DNA of 64,000 bases from Notospermus geniculatus (GCA_002633025.1 NMRB01001700.1:18759-82758), one strand, 5' to 3'; positions 33,551 through 45,930 are shown, numbered from the stretch's first letter. Notes: generated by a model not told the origin, from the sequence alone. Made by a program: numbers and translations.

Positions 33551-33874
33551 TTTGGCATATTTTGCTGAACTACCCTTTACATATCAGAGGGAAATCGCAC
33601 ACGTCGCGGAAACGTATGGGCGCAGTGCCATGCAAACATCCTTTCATTATTACATTATTGGCACTTTCTTGCTTCCTCACGCCCATGAGGATTTAAAACT
33701 TAGTACATGTCAGGTCAATCTTTAAAAATCAGGTATCAATTCAATGAGAAACATTGTATTACGACTTCATTGTTTACATTTAATATTTGTAAACATGGTT
33801 TCGTCCCAAGAGATAATTTATTTCTCCTTCTCGTGGAACAACAATAAGTATTAAAGACAGAGTTAGTTCCTTTT

Positions 33875-34070
33875 TTAAAATAGATGTTTTTATTTTTATT
33901 CAGAAATCCGATCTTGATGAATGATACAATTTTATTTTTATTTTTATTTCGACCACCGCTTGTCCAAGCAAATGCCAAGAATGGCAACTGCAAAAATAAA
34001 AATAAAAATGGTCAAATGGGGTTTTTATTTTTATTTTTATTTCGACCACCTACTTCATATTTTCCATTGA
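33875..34070. repeat. TTTTTATTTTTATT inverted blocks
   Basis: Three blocks of TTTTATTTTTATTTTTATTTC followed by GACCACC, one as its complement (AAAAATAAAAATAAAAATGG). It looks like a small repeat with an A/T-rich tail. Confidence 0.65.
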
Positions 34071-34463
34071 CAGATCCGTAAACCAAGTAATATACATGTA
34101 AAAACCGAGGTATATACATTTGGCTGGTGTTTGTAAACACAAAATTTCAGCCAATCAGAATGCACGAACACTTCTTTGTTGACATTCTGGAGAAGTCTGT
34201 TTACATTTTTTCCCGAAAATTCGTCCCCTTTCAAATTCTATTTCTAAATCAAATTTTTTCGATGTCAATTCGCTTTAAGGTCATTGGACGCACTCATCCC
34301 AAAATAAATTTACAGTTCATCCTACACTTTTGTCAGACTATGTTTACAAACACACCCACGCTTATGGCAAGCCAAAGCGGAATAAATGTCAGAATTTTAA
34401 TAATCACATCAGCACTCAATATAATAGGGTATCAGAATTTGAAAATACCCCGCCAGCAAATCA

Positions 34464-34752
34464 TAATGTCACCAGGATTTGTTATATTATCATCAGAACT
34501 TTTCATAATGTCACCAGGACTTGTTATAATATCATCAGAACTTTCATAATGTCATCAGCACTTGTTATAATTTATCAGAACTTTCATAATGTCATCAGCA
34601 CTTGTTATATTATCATCATAACTTTCATAATGTCACCAGGACTTGTAATAATATCGTCAGAACTTTCATAATGTCATCAGCACTTATTATATTATCATCA
34701 GAACTTTCATAATGTCACCAGGACTTGTAACGATATCGTCAGAACTGGTCAA
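34464..34752. repeat. ~40-bp tandem array
   Basis: Seven units of the form CATAATGTCACCAGGACTTG, TTATAATATCATCAGAACTTT, alternating CACCAGGA and CATCAGCA variants. The ORFs (MSPGLVIISSELS...) are repeat artefacts. Confidence 0.9.
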
Positions 34753-35044
34753 AACCAAGTGCGCTCAGAAACTAACCAGAACCCGACAAACCAAACAGCA
34801 CTCTCACAAACCGATCAGCACTTGCGCGCGGGACCAATCAGAAAAACGTGACCAACACATTTTGATGACGTCACTCGAGCGCCACTGCAAATGGGACTGC
34901 AGCGTGAGGTGGTCCTGCAGCATGACATGCATGGTTTGACCATGTTGACTTGACATGAATCGCTTGTAGAATCCGACTACAAGTGTTTGTAAATACAAAA
35001 TTGGGGGGGGGTGCTGAGCAAAAGTCAGGGCGTAAAACGCATAG

Positions 35045-35198
35045 CAGGGCCGTATTTAGGAGGGGGCTAGGGCCCCGAGGAACCAAAAAACGTGATTTTC
35101 ATGCGGATTTTGGGCAAAAACGACAAAAAAGGTTTTCTTTTGCCCCCCCCCNTCCCCCCCCCCCCCCCCCCGGACCAAAATGCTAAATACGGCCCTGC
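35045..35198. mobile_element. Small inverted-repeat element with poly-C centre
   Basis: GCAGGGCCGTATTTA and TAAATACGGCCCTGC bound ~150 bp. The interior has a C-run broken by N and T (35143-35171), probably an assembly weak point. Confidence 0.75.
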
Positions 35199-35394
35199 AT
35201 ACGCCCGACTTGCGCCTTGCAGAATTCTATTGAGACCCTGCCAATAGAGTAGGGTCGAATTGTGCACTAATTAATTTTGTGGATTTGTCACAAGACTGGT
35301 CGCTTTGATGAGCTCGTTGCAATGAGCGGGGATCTTCCATTTGTGAATTGATTGACACGCTTATTGGTCACATACTTGCTAATTAGTCCCCTGG

Positions 35395-37191
35395 ATTAGT
35401 CCACGTCCTTACGTCGTTCTGCGGAAACATCGTGTTAGAGCAAATCTGAAGCCAGGTTTAGGACCCTTGGCGACCCAGCTTTCAGAAAAGCCAAAAAATC
35501 TTTTGCCCGCAACAGCCGCTAGGGCGTTTTGAATTTTGGGAACTGGCTTTATCATTGGACGTCAGTTGACGCAACGACTGAGCTTTGTACAGGAGAATGG
35601 GGCCGATGTACAGCTAACTTTTGAACGGTTGGATTTACACCCCATAAATGTATTATCAACAGATAGAAACATAGTACCTCGGAATAAAATAAGCCTTCTT
35701 TGGAGTTTTGAAGCAGCGACATAATTGGAAATGATGTTTTATGTATTTTGACGGCATTTGACTCATTTTTGTGTTAATTTATATAAAAAAGTCGTCTCTT
35801 ATTACATAACAACTGAAAACAATTAAGAATATGCCTATCTGATTCCGAGGCACCATATTTCTATCTGTTGGTAATACATTTATGGGGTGTAAATCCAACC
35901 GTTCAAAAGTTAGCTGTGCATCGTACTCCCATTCTCCTGTACAAAGCTCAGTTGTTGCGTCCATCGGCGTCCAATGAAAAAGTCAGTTCCCAAAATTCAA
36001 AACGCCAAGGGTCCTAAACCTGGGTCCAGATTTGCTCTTATACCAGCAGGGCTATTTTAAAATATGTATTGCGAAGTGTATTTGTTGAAAAAACAAATAA
36101 CTGAGAAAAACGCATTTAAAGTACATGTAATGGCTTTTCTATTACATAAATTCATGTCGTTCTAATATTGCACAATCAATCCTCATGAATTTTATGTCCT
36201 GAGGATGGAAAAAGAATAAGAATGGTAAATAGATGCAATTGCAATGAAAATTGAAAAGACCGGGTTTATTTATCGAGCCGCTCGATGAATAAGCACTACT
36301 TTCGGTCTTATTTGTCAAGCCGCACGATGAGGAGTACGTGGATTCAGTGTTATTTATCGAGCTAGCTTGACAAACAGGCTTCAAATTCAGCATTGTTCGT
36401 CGAGCTGGCAATACAGACACACCTCCTCATGAATATGCAATGGCTTCAGCTTGTTTAGTTCGGAAGTCGGCAGTGCGGTGGTGCTTCATTGCTCGCAACA
36501 TGGGGGTCTCCGAAGCCAGTTTATCGTTTTTTCAACCCTTGTTTCTGTGTGATGGCCCCAATCTTAAACACTGTATGTCGTATGTAGCTTCAGACTCTCG
36601 GTTTTCGTCAGTCTCAAGATTAATCCGCTGGGGTTTGTGGGTCAGAATCTGCCGGTGAGTCCGAACACCAGGGTGTGCCCAGCAGGATGATGCGACGATT
36701 CTGTAGACGATTTTATCAGTGTCACCACTAAGAAAAAATTTTATGTATAAATTTGGAACGGTCAACATAATTTTCTAAGAAAAGGAAAACAAGAAAAAAG
36801 AAAAAAAAGAAAGAAAAAATATCATGACCACACGGGAATCGAACCCTCGACCTCAGGGGTGTAGGCCCCACATCTTTGCAATGTGCCAGTCAATACACTG
36901 AAGACAATGGTCGAGTATTTATCACCTGGTTCCGGAAATACGGGCAGCTCGACGTTTAAGCCCGATTTTGCGTACTGTTTAGCGAGCCGGGCTTGATAAA
37001 TAGCCACTTCGAATTGAAAAATTGTCCTTTTTTGCCCTTCCCCCAGAAAGTGCCCCCTAGCGGCTATAATCGGCAAAAGATTTTGTGGCAACATGACTTT
37101 TCTGAAAGCTGGGTCGCCAAGGGTCCTAAACCCGGGTTCAGATTTGCTCTAACACGATGTTTCCGCAGAACGACATAAGGACGTGGACTAA
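35395..37191. mobile_element. 1.8-kb inverted-repeat element with TTTATCGAGC modules and tRNA-like core
   Basis: The ends TTAGTCCACGTCCTTA and TAAGGACGTGGACTAA continue inward ~130 bp (GAGCAAATCTG, AGGTTTAGGACCCTTGGCGA, CCCAGCTTTCAGAAAAG). The block 35435-36045 is itself a foldback (TTTGAACGGTTGGATTTACA with its complement), and a third copy of the GAGCAAATCTG end lies at 36004-36040. From 36255 to 37010 come short palindromic modules of TTTATCGAGCCGCTCGATGA type, and a tRNA-like sequence at 36825-36912. No transposase. Confidence 0.75.
36825..36912 (-). tRNA. tRNA-like (Leu-type) module with T-run terminator
   Basis: On the - strand: ends GACCA and TGGTC pair; the arm CACAT-TGCAAAG-ATGTG has a 7-nt loop (CAA at the anticodon place); a GGGG/CCCC arm looks like a class II variable arm; the T-arm is GGGTTCGATTCCC. 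A TTTTTT run follows within ~12 nt. The base before the anticodon is G, not T, so this is probably a tRNA-derived module, not a working tRNA. Confidence 0.55.
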
Positions 37192-37854
37192 ATGAACAGT
37201 TTCAGCAATGTCCTGTCAAATCATACATGGGTCATTCCACGTCAACTCAACCAGTCAGCCCACCCGAGCGACTCAGAATTTTGTCATGTTTATGCTGTGG
37301 GTAGGTGTTGATATGAAACTAAAAAGTCCCAAATATTTCGTGTCAACTCCAATCATTAAGGAAGTTATGGCCATCTGTTGGCATTGGCAACCGAAATGCC
37401 ACGCCCACCTTGGGAAACGCAAAAACCGTTATTTCTCCATTACCAAAAAACCATCACCCCCTTAGGTCTCAACACCAGATCCTGATTTTTCTCTCCCCCT
37501 CAGCATAGGCCCCGTTCCCTCCCTCCCTTAGGTCCTTTATTAATATTTTTTCTGGAGTTGCGTGAGGGTACGGTTCTCCATTTTTTTGGTGTAGGCTAAT
37601 TTTTCCCTTGTTTTCCCTTACCCCTTCCTATTCTTTTCCTATTCTTTCCATCATTTCTGTAATTTTCAGTCTCCATTTTCTTAATCTTTCCCACATTCAT
37701 ATGTTTTCATATCAATTTGTTTAGAGTGTGCAGGCTTTAGCTTAGGCCTACAATGCCTCTTTTGTCTTCTGTAGCCATCCGTCGGCTTTCTTAATTACAC
37801 AAGCCATGTTTTGTATAGGAATTCACACTTGCCTTAATTGATTAATCTCTTTTN

Positions 37855-37888
37855 CCCCCCCCCCCCCCCCCCACCACCACACACACAC
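37855..37888. repeat. Poly-C / CA run with single N
   Basis: N followed by 17-18 C, then ACCACCACACACACACA. The exact length is uncertain because of the N. 37200-37850 and 37890-38330 show no gene. Confidence 0.8.
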
Positions 37889-38339
37889 ATGTTAGGCCCA
37901 AGAACAGCAAAAGATGCAAGTACAAAACACTGAGTCGCATCATTTTCCATTCTTGCCAAACTCACGCTTACATCTGACTCCCCAAAACAGGGGAGCTCAA
38001 GTAGGTCTATATGAGCTATATGTTTGGCAATGCGTGCAAATAATGGGGAACCGGCGGAAATAACATCACGACGTGGTGGCGTGACCGAAGTTTCTTTTTT
38101 CTAACGTTTATTTCTATTTATTTCTGGCGTGAAAACAACCAAGACCTATCCTTATGTGGGCTTCAATAGCCTCCTTAGAAACAAACAGCATCTTTATCCC
38201 TGTGATATTTTTAACAGCCCACCTTAGAAAGGGTCAGGAATCAAAGATTTGGCCATGCTCAATTTCTTGCAGACTTGCATGATGCCTGATGCAGGGATGA
38301 AGTCAGCCAAAACAGTGGCAGGCCCGCCCTATAGGAGTC

Positions 38340-38880
38340 ACCACGATTTATTTTTCATCGTACTGCATTCCTACTGCATTCTTGGAGCCAATCGTGGCGA
38401 TTCGCACATGTTCTTGATACATTCCTAGGGAGGTCGTAGTGAGGCGCGATTGACCGTGAATCCAATACGCATAGTCACGAAGCACCGCGAATTAGTACGA
38501 ATCAGTACGATTGAGCACGACTCCACTACGAATGAGTGAGAACCGTGGGAAGACCCCCCCCCCGCGAATGGTGGCGAGTACTGCGTTCTCGGTCAATCGT
38601 ACTGCGTTCTTACTCAATCGTCGTGAGTTCGTACTGCGATCGTATGCATTTGTGGTGATTCAGGCGAATGACGACGACAAAAAATAATCTCCCCAGTTCG
38701 CGGGGATTCGCCACAACTGTCGCCACAGTGTGACAGAGGCTAATTGTCGTGATTGGTCGTGGCCCGCGCCTCACTACGACCCCTACGAATGTTCAAGAAT
38801 ATATGCGAATCGCCACGACACCGGCTCCAAGAATGCAGTAGGAAAATGCAGTACGACGAAAAATAAATCGCGCGTGGACC
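38340..38880. mobile_element. Foldback element with CGATTCG words
   Basis: CGTACTGCATTCCTACTGCA, CTTGGAGCC, CGTGGCGATTCGCACATG and GGTCGTAGTGAGGCGCG at 38355-38450 appear as complements at 38757-38870. The middle is dense in TAGTACGAAT/ATTCGTACT-like words. Frames in it are by-products. Confidence 0.75.
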
Positions 38881-39299
38881 GAGAATGTTTTGAACATTCC
38901 AAACAGCCGCAGCCCCTGTGAGACTGGCCAAGAATGCCGGCGAGTGAGGGAGAATCCACCACGAGCCTAATACAATTTGCCACGATTTTATCACTTTTTC
39001 TAGTTCGTGGGAATTCGCCCTCCTAAGTCGCCAAAGTGTGACCTAGGCTTAAGACCAGGATTTCAATCGTGGCGTGATTCGTCATGGTGGAAACATAGCA
39101 TAAGAGCGAATGTACACATAATAACACCAAAATCTTTGTTCTAAGGTCACATAGACGACTGGTATTGCTGGGGTTATCCTGTCGGTGATGGTCAGCATTG
39201 CTGACCACTCATATGACCGGGCTGTTGATATCTTCGAATCGAAGTCGTACCAATGGCGCTTTTGACACACAGAAAGTATTGATCTTGTGGCGGTACATT

Positions 39300-40215
39300 G
39301 TACGACTGCAAACTGACTGAGTCAAACTGTTTAATAATCAATTTTATCACAATTTAATTGATGCGAGTGTCGTTACAATAGGCCTATAGGTAAGGGAGCA
39401 GACTTGCTTTTCTGTGCCAGCCGCATGTGAGAGAGGTCGAATGACAGCGAGAGTCACCATGTCACCATCATGGCCTACCATGTGTCTGTACTACCTCATA
39501 CTTCGTACGCACAAACCCATGGAGAACTTCGCCGGGATTTGTGTTTCCCTCGCAAGCCAATTAAACCAACCGCTGTGTATTTTCTGGTTGGAAAGTATTA
39601 GGAACGAGGATGGTCACAAATTGTCCAGCCATTCTATCAACTGCTATTTACCAACTACATGTACTCCCAGGAACTATGCTGTTGAACAAAAATAACGAAA
39701 ATTTTCTAAACCAGAGAAGGTAGGTTTACAGAAAACTGACGTAGTATTAAGAAATGTTCAGGTTTATTGCAAATGTTAACGATCTATGATGAAAAACGAA
39801 AACTAACAGCGGGAGTCAGTCGACAAACAAGAACATCCGGTTGGAAATACTTTACCACAGCGAAGTTCGTCAACGGTTTGTGTGAGCGTAGTCGGAGGGC
39901 GGAATGATGTCACAACCCTTGATAGTCGAGATGCCTGTCACATGAAAGTCATACACGTTCTCATTATCCACCTCGACTGATCGCTCAACCGACGCCGACA
40001 ATTCGAAGAAAGTAGTAGATCTTCAATGCCTCTGTCACTCCTCCCCTGATTCCAGGATGATGAGTTATGCATTGGCTTACGATAAGTCTTATGTTAGACG
40101 AAAGTCTTCAGTCAAATGTCACTTGGCATCCTCGACTAGGACACATGGGAAACGATAGAATTGAAAAAAATGGCATAAAATCGTTATGCGATTATTTTGT
40201 GTAAATTAATTGGAA
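39300..40215. other. No confident gene
   Basis: A 93-codon + frame (39414-39695) with no recognised domain is the only notable ORF. There are no clear repeats. Confidence 0.4.
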
Positions 40216-41415
40216 GTGGTTATTTGGCAAGCAAATGCTTGCCGAATTACAGAAATTTGGCCTTAGATGGCAAGCAGACAATAATGAATATTAATTAGAC
40301 CCCATTAATTATGCAAACAGAAGATGAAGATGGCGTCCTCCGACTCGCCCTCGCAGCCCTCGCCAAAAGGCATCGAAAAGTTGCGATTGGGAGTAGGCTA
40401 TGCCTCCAACGAAGATTTTAAGACGGCGTTAAAGGCATCGAACTGTTTATTTGCACAGTTACCTGCTGTGTATGCAGTAAGCGTACCCTACTGTCTTGGA
40501 TGCACGTCTAGCTCATTAATTATGCAGCGCTTCCAGAGCAGCTGGCAGGGCAGAAAACATCGTTTAGTGGAGGGGCCTTGCGGAAAGGAGCCACCTACAA
40601 GCGATTTTCAGAAGAAAGTGGTTATTTATCGACCCTGGTTTGCCAAACAGGCCTACGCCAAGTTTTGCTTAAAACGACGAGTTACCTGCATTGTCCTGAA
40701 CCAGGTAATAAATTCCCCCGCATGTCTGCAGTCAGTTGATCAGCGCAGTGCAAAGAATGGTGGGCCAGCAACCCCAATGTCGCGGGTTCGAAACTTGCGT
40801 GACCCCACTCGTAATTTTTTCTTTTTTTTTCATTTTACTTGGTTTTTTCCTTGGCATATCAAGAAGAAACGTCTTATGTTTTTGTACAAAAATAGATCCG
40901 AACAGTGGAAGGTGCCAACAAACGACTGCCGGATGGTGGCCTCATTGGCCACAGTAGTCAATGCTCCGTAACTAGGCCATGAGTGAGGGTGCCATTGACA
41001 TGAATATTGTTGTTTGGGTTCCGTTAAGTAAATTCAAGATAAAAAAAATACTATCGCTCCCGCCCGTGCCTAAAATTCAGCGCCGTGCCTCTCAAGTTTT
41101 CCGTCCAAAAGGTACAATATGGACATGAGGTTCTTTACTCTGCGTAACTGTGCCCCCCCCCCCCATCTCCCTTGGCCCTTGCTTGCACCTGGATAGGTTA
41201 TAACTTCCTCCAAGGTTATAACAAACAAATGGCATATTTACTTGCCCAATAGCCAAACGTGCTGAATAATATGGCAAGCACATATCCTGATTAATATTCA
41301 TTAGGGGGCGTGACATGCTTGCCAAATAGGGACATATTCCAGCATTAGATGGCAAGCATGCTTGCTAAATAAGGAGGAAAAAGGGAACTGCTTGGCAAGC
41401 ATGCTTGCCAAATAA
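40216..41415. mobile_element. Element with GGCAAGC/GCTTGCC palindromic modules and tRNA-like core
   Basis: Modules GGCAAGCAAATGCTTGCC (40228), CAAGCATGCTTGC (near 41355) and GGCAAGCATGCTTGCC (41394) lie at both sides. Segment 40613-40835 is clearly homologous to the - strand of 36805-37010: GTGGTTATTTATCGACCC, TTTTGCTTAAAACGACGAG, GAACCAGGTAATAAAT, TGCAAAG and GGGTTCGA occur in the same order. The limits are uncertain. The + frame at 40324-40971 starts ATGGCGTCCTCC in a good context, but its second half is this repeat, so a gene is doubtful. Confidence 0.65.
40722..40835 (+). tRNA. tRNA-like module with T-run, homolog of the one at 36825-36912
   Basis: TGATCAGCGCAGTGCAAAG, a GTGGGCC...ACCCC arm and B-box GGGTTCGAAAC, followed by ATTTTTTCTTTTTTTTTC as a pol III-type terminator. 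Folding of the 5' half is poor. Confidence 0.5.
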
Positions 41416-41470
41416 ACCCGGCCAAATTAATTAAGGTCCACGAGAATACTAACAAATGGCAGGAGTCAAG

Positions 41471-41567
41471 ATGGACCTATTTCTCCTTTTGATATCGTTT
41501 ATTGTGAATATTCATCTGCTGCAGTCAAGCTTCTGGCGACCGAGGGAGCCACCACCAAATACAAAAG
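41471..41567 (+). CDS. Possible first exon with signal peptide or membrane anchor
   Basis: ATG in GTCAAGATGGAC context opens 32 codons: MDLFLLLISFIVNIHLLQSS then FWRPREPPPNTK, ending at an AAAAG|GTAGTT donor with one base over. A 16-residue hydrophobic core after a short N-terminus, then a basic proline-rich stretch, fits a secretory signal or the membrane anchor of a microsomal enzyme such as a cytochrome P450. No downstream exon was recognised in 41570-45000, which is full of repeats. Family undecided. Confidence 0.35.
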
Positions 41568-41836
41568 GTAGTTCCAAATTGATTTAAAGATAATGTATCA
41601 CGACTTCATTGTTTACATTTAATGTTTGTAAACATGGGTGTTTACATTATGTTATTTTGGACTTTTGGGACATGCCAACCCACCAAATTGAATATTTTCA
41701 GTATCAAAAGAATTTCTAGAGGGGCATGCCACCAACAAATTACTCATAAGACAAAGAAAGACGAGACATAAACAAACAAAATGTAAATAAACAATGATTT
41801 TCGTGGCCCGCGAAAATATCCGTGATATATTGGCCC

Positions 41837-41952
41837 GTATTCTAGAACGTTCCTTAACGTTTAGGTCGACCTTAAGTCTATTGTAAAACCATCGAGAACA
41901 ATAGATTTAAGGTGGACCTTAATGTTAAGGAACGTTCTAGAATACGGCCCAT
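41837..41952. mobile_element. Foldback MITE, GGCCCGTATTCTAGAACG family
   Basis: The arm GCCCGTATTCTAGAACGTTC continues through CTTAACGTTTAGGTCGACCTTAAGT and pairs over ~52 bp with the right arm ending GTTCTAGAATACGGCCC; loop ~12 nt. Confidence 0.85.
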
Positions 41953-42329
41953 TATCTTTAAATGTCTTACCTTAGTTGGTAAAATGCCGTGGTTTTTGTT
42001 CGAAGACTAATTTTATCGTAGGTACCAATTTTATTTGCCTCTGCAGTAGATTCCGGAGTAGGAATGGCAAGTTACGGATACAACAACAAATTCTAGTACA
42101 CACACTGCTCAAAAGTATTGCAACATAGGTTTTTTTCTTAATTTCTCGGTAGTCAAACAACAATATTTGATTCCCAAATGTGGATGTGATACTTTGAGTT
42201 GTTATACACCTGTTGATTCGAACGGGTTTAAGGAAAAGTGGATTCCTCATGAAAATATATCAGAATATTGATATCTCGAAAAATTTGAAGTGCATGACTA
42301 CCAGATGTTTACAAAATGAATAGTGTTAT

Positions 42330-42540
42330 TTAAAGGAGCACGGTATTGCTGCTTTTTCTCGACAGCCGGCGCCACTGCGCCACTCTCCAACCGAGGGACT
42401 AACTACGTTTCGGCGAATGACCCGATTTACTGCGTACATTTTGTAATGCATTTTTGTAGTTCGTCTTACTCCCGCTAGGTGGCTCCCTCTACGTCGGCAG
42501 TCAAATAACGCATTTGAGATCCAATACCGTGCTCCTTTAA
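42330..42540. mobile_element. TTAA-flanked MITE, AGGAGCACGGTA family, copy 2
   Basis: TTAA then AGGAGCACGGTATT, and AATACCGTGCTCC then TTAA. The body ACAGCCGGCGCCAC, GGGACTAACTACG and TAGGTGGCTCCCTCTACG matches the copies at 11985 and 61132. It is the best-preserved copy, 211 bp. Confidence 0.9.
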
Positions 42541-42595
42541 TAATATAAAAAAAATCGATCAATGAAATCCAATGAAATGCCACAATTATCCTGAA

Positions 42596-43822
42596 TGAAA
42601 TGGTTCATGGACCATATGCTCACCTGTGTGAATGTACCAAAAGAACAAATGACAAATGTAACATCGAAATGCTCCAGGCCGTGAGTTCCAGGGTCATGAT
42701 TACGGTCAAAATTTCAAGGTCATTTAACATTCTAGCTTGGGAATTTATGACATATTTACGCCAAAGTCGATTTTCCAAGACGGCTGCCAGGTAAGTAACC
42801 ACTAATTGCATTCCAATTGGACAAACATTTGCTCCACAGTACACATAGATAATCATAGGGCCATATAGCCACGAAACATGCCACTAAAATGGCTATATTT
42901 GGAACTTGACCTCTGTGACTGTAAAAAGTATGTCAAATCAAAAACTATTTTCATAATGTCATGTATCCTCATTAGATACACCTCTGACAAAATATTGGAG
43001 ACAATCCAGTTAACAGTTCAGGAGTTGCAATGCTTTGATCTTTGGTTTTGGCCACCTGATGGCCAAGCCAAGAATCGAATCGGACCGAAACCTGGTGTCA
43101 TAGGTCATCTGGCATAGGGGTGTATACGTATCAAGTTTCAGGTCAGTAGCCCAAGCACTTGCGAAACGTGCCACCAAAAGGCAAAAACTTTGACCTCTGT
43201 GACCTTGAAAAGTAGGTTAAAGCAAAAATCCTTTATATATGTAATGTACCCTCAGCAGATTCAACTATGATAAAAATTTGGAGGTGATCCAGTCATTAAT
43301 TCAGGAGTTATTGCACTTTTCGTGTTTTGAGTTTCTGCCACCTGGTGGCCAAGCTACCAGTCGAATCGGACCGAAACTTGGTGTAGTAGGTTATCTGACA
43401 TAGGGGTATATAATATTTCAATAGGTCAATAGGTCAATAGCACCCGCGGTTACGAAACGTGCCACCAAAAGGAAAAATTTTGAACTTTGACCTCTGTGAC
43501 CTTTAAAAGTAGGTCAAATCAAAAACCCGTTATATATGTTATGTATCCTCATTAGATACACCTATGATAAAAATTTGGAGATGATCCTGTCATTAGTTCA
43601 GGAGTTATTGCACTTTTTGTGTTTTCGGTTTTAGCCACCTGGTGGCCAACCCAAGAATCGAATCGTACCGAAACTTGTTGTCATAGGTCATATGACCTAG
43701 GGGTATATATGTACTAAGTTTCAGATCAATAGCTCCAGCGGTTACGAAACGTGCCCTGCTAACGGACGACGACGGACCGCGACGGACGACGGACGCACAA
43801 CAAGCTCACCACAGGTGAGCTA
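42596..43822 (-). repeat. GTGAGC-type repeat, copy B (reverse, long)
   Basis: The right end is GACGACGGACGCACAACAAG then CTCACCACAGGTGAGCT; the left end is ATGGTTCATGGACCATATGC. Three ~290-bp internal units carry GCCACCTGGTGGCCAA, AATCGGACCGAAAC and TTTGACCTCTGTGACCTT. Confidence 0.85.
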
Positions 43823-44495
43823 AAAATCGCTTTTTTAGCAAAGTTCAATTTTTCAGGATAACCGTGGCCTTTCATTGGATGAAACCGCCATGGCTGAGAC
43901 ACATGGGATGACAGTTTCTCATCCGCAGTGGAATCTCATGCAAAATCTCACTTTTTCAGTTTTTGACATTTTTCGATAATATCAAATATTTTTGTTCACA
44001 GTTGATATTTTTCAATTTTTTTTCTTGTATATCCTTGCTCATCATCAGGCTTCATTATCGTGAAAAGGAAGAGTGATCGAGTATCACATGAAGATTTTGT
44101 CATTTTCATGTTTTGATATTTCTTTTTCATCGCTTGATATTTTCATCAGCAGAGAGATTTTTCAGTCCATATTGCTAACAGCATGTTTTGCCATAGACCC
44201 CCATATATATATTTGAAAATAGACGTCAAAGTAGTAAAGGCATAAAAGAAATCCAGAAACGAACGATCTTGCAATACTTTTGAGCAGTGTTTGTAGGAGC
44301 AGCCATGATCTGAATGCAGCAAAGTAAGATTGGATATACGTCGACCGATGAAATCTTCTACTGTCGTTATGGAATGTGTTATACAGTAACGACACTGTAC
44401 AGTAAACGCACAGTGCCATCTCCGTGGATGACAACATTCTGTACTTGAACAGGGAGCAAGGGGTTGATTCAAACCGTGCTACTCCACGGAAACGT

Positions 44496-45298
44496 TTAAG
44501 GGGCGGTAGTGGAAACCTACAGCGCCGTCAATAGTGCGGCGGTCGATGGTTGAACCGTTTTATTTATGAATAACCATGTATTGTTAATAAAATTAGGCGT
44601 CAAGGACAAGCTGATCATGGTTCGTTGCCAAAACCCGCACTGTTTCAAAAATATTGTCCAGCACAATGCTTTTATACACTCGGTGCGTCCGTGCGCATAG
44701 GCCTATTTTAATGACAATAAGGAGGTTACTTTAGTAGCCCGCGTATTTCGAAAAGTGTAGGCGTGTTTTTGCCAAAATAGGAAAATTTTGGGAAGACTTT
44801 TCTCGTCCATCAGGCATCGCACTTCAGTAGTTTCTTTGCATTCGGCAGCAGCATATTTGTGCGCAGGGCGCGACGTTGAGATTTTTTTCACTATTCAACA
44901 GGATTCGGGAGATATTCAGAAAGTTCATTTTTGACCAATTTTTGGCACAAATTACATAATTATCGTTACTAAGAATTAGAATTTGCAAATTAACTCAACG
45001 TCGGCACCTGCACATATGTATTCCCCAACATTTAGTGATAAAACGCCAGGTCCCAGTCGCGTTGTTGCCGAGAAATCTATGACGAAAAAGTCAAATGGGG
45101 GGTCTCACTGTTTGCTTAATTAGCTGATTAACGAAAGATGAAAGCACATCGTTTTCAATTCAGATGTTTAGAACAAGAGTACCGGTATCAATTTCATAGA
45201 AATACATGAAATCGATGCTACCTTTTTGCTTGAAGAAAATATGAATTGTTTTCAGTCGCCATTTGCAGTGCGCTTCCTCATGGCTACCGCCCCCTTAA
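44496..45298. mobile_element. TTAA-flanked element, GGGGCGGTAG ends
   Basis: TTAA followed by GGGGCGGTAG, and CTACCGCCCCC followed by TTAA, 0.8 kb apart. The interior has no recognisable coding region. The terminal repeats are short, so support is moderate. Confidence 0.5.
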
Positions 45299-45588
45299 AA
45301 GCGCAAGATAAGCACAAATTACCAATCAATCCGTCCTAAATTTTTATGGTTCATTTTCATTTCGTCTAGTTTTTGTCATCTTGGCCCAAAGCGGACATTT
45401 TGCAATGCCACTGGGCTGTTATCGCTGTAATTCAAGTTATGCTTTTATTTTCAGTGTTGTTGTCGCTACCTTTGAATACGACTGACTCTGATATTAGGTA
45501 CGTGAACCTATGAACACGGTATACACGTTGACAATTACAATAATGCTCCCGTGCAATAGAACCGCTCCACGTTTTACCCATGCTCCGA

Positions 45589-45730
<142 letters not shown>

Positions 45731-45930
45731 NCTGAGCGAACTATACACCTGGGGACGAGGTTGGGTTTTTCCTGGAAGTAATTTCCGCGGGAATTATGAG
45801 TGAGAAAGCGTGGTGATTGGCTGGAGCCCAGTGGAGTGCCATCTAGTGGTGTTACCGGCTTTTGAGCCCCAAATGTGCCAGTGTGTAGGAGACCGGGACG
45901 TCGGATACACACTAGGGCCGAGTGTACCAA

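Larger units (their letters stand above)
42097..44295. mobile_element. Tc1-like terminal repeats enclosing nested elements
   Basis: TACACACACTGCTCAAAAGT (then ATTGCAA) faces TTGCAATACTTTTGAGCAG (then TGTTTGTA), with TA at both ends. Inside are the TTAA MITE at 42330-42540 and the GTGAGC-type repeat at 42596-43822. No transposase was seen, so this is a deleted Tc1/mariner-type element or two unrelated ends. Confidence 0.45.

Noticed and set aside
34127-34671. 140- and 113-codon frames near a tandem array
   Set aside because: Their C-terminal halves are the ~40-bp repeat and the N-terminal parts show no domain.
40324-40971. 215-codon ORF with a good start context
   Set aside because: The second half is the repeat homologous to 36805-37010, including a tRNA-like module; only the first ~100 codons could be coding and no domain is seen.
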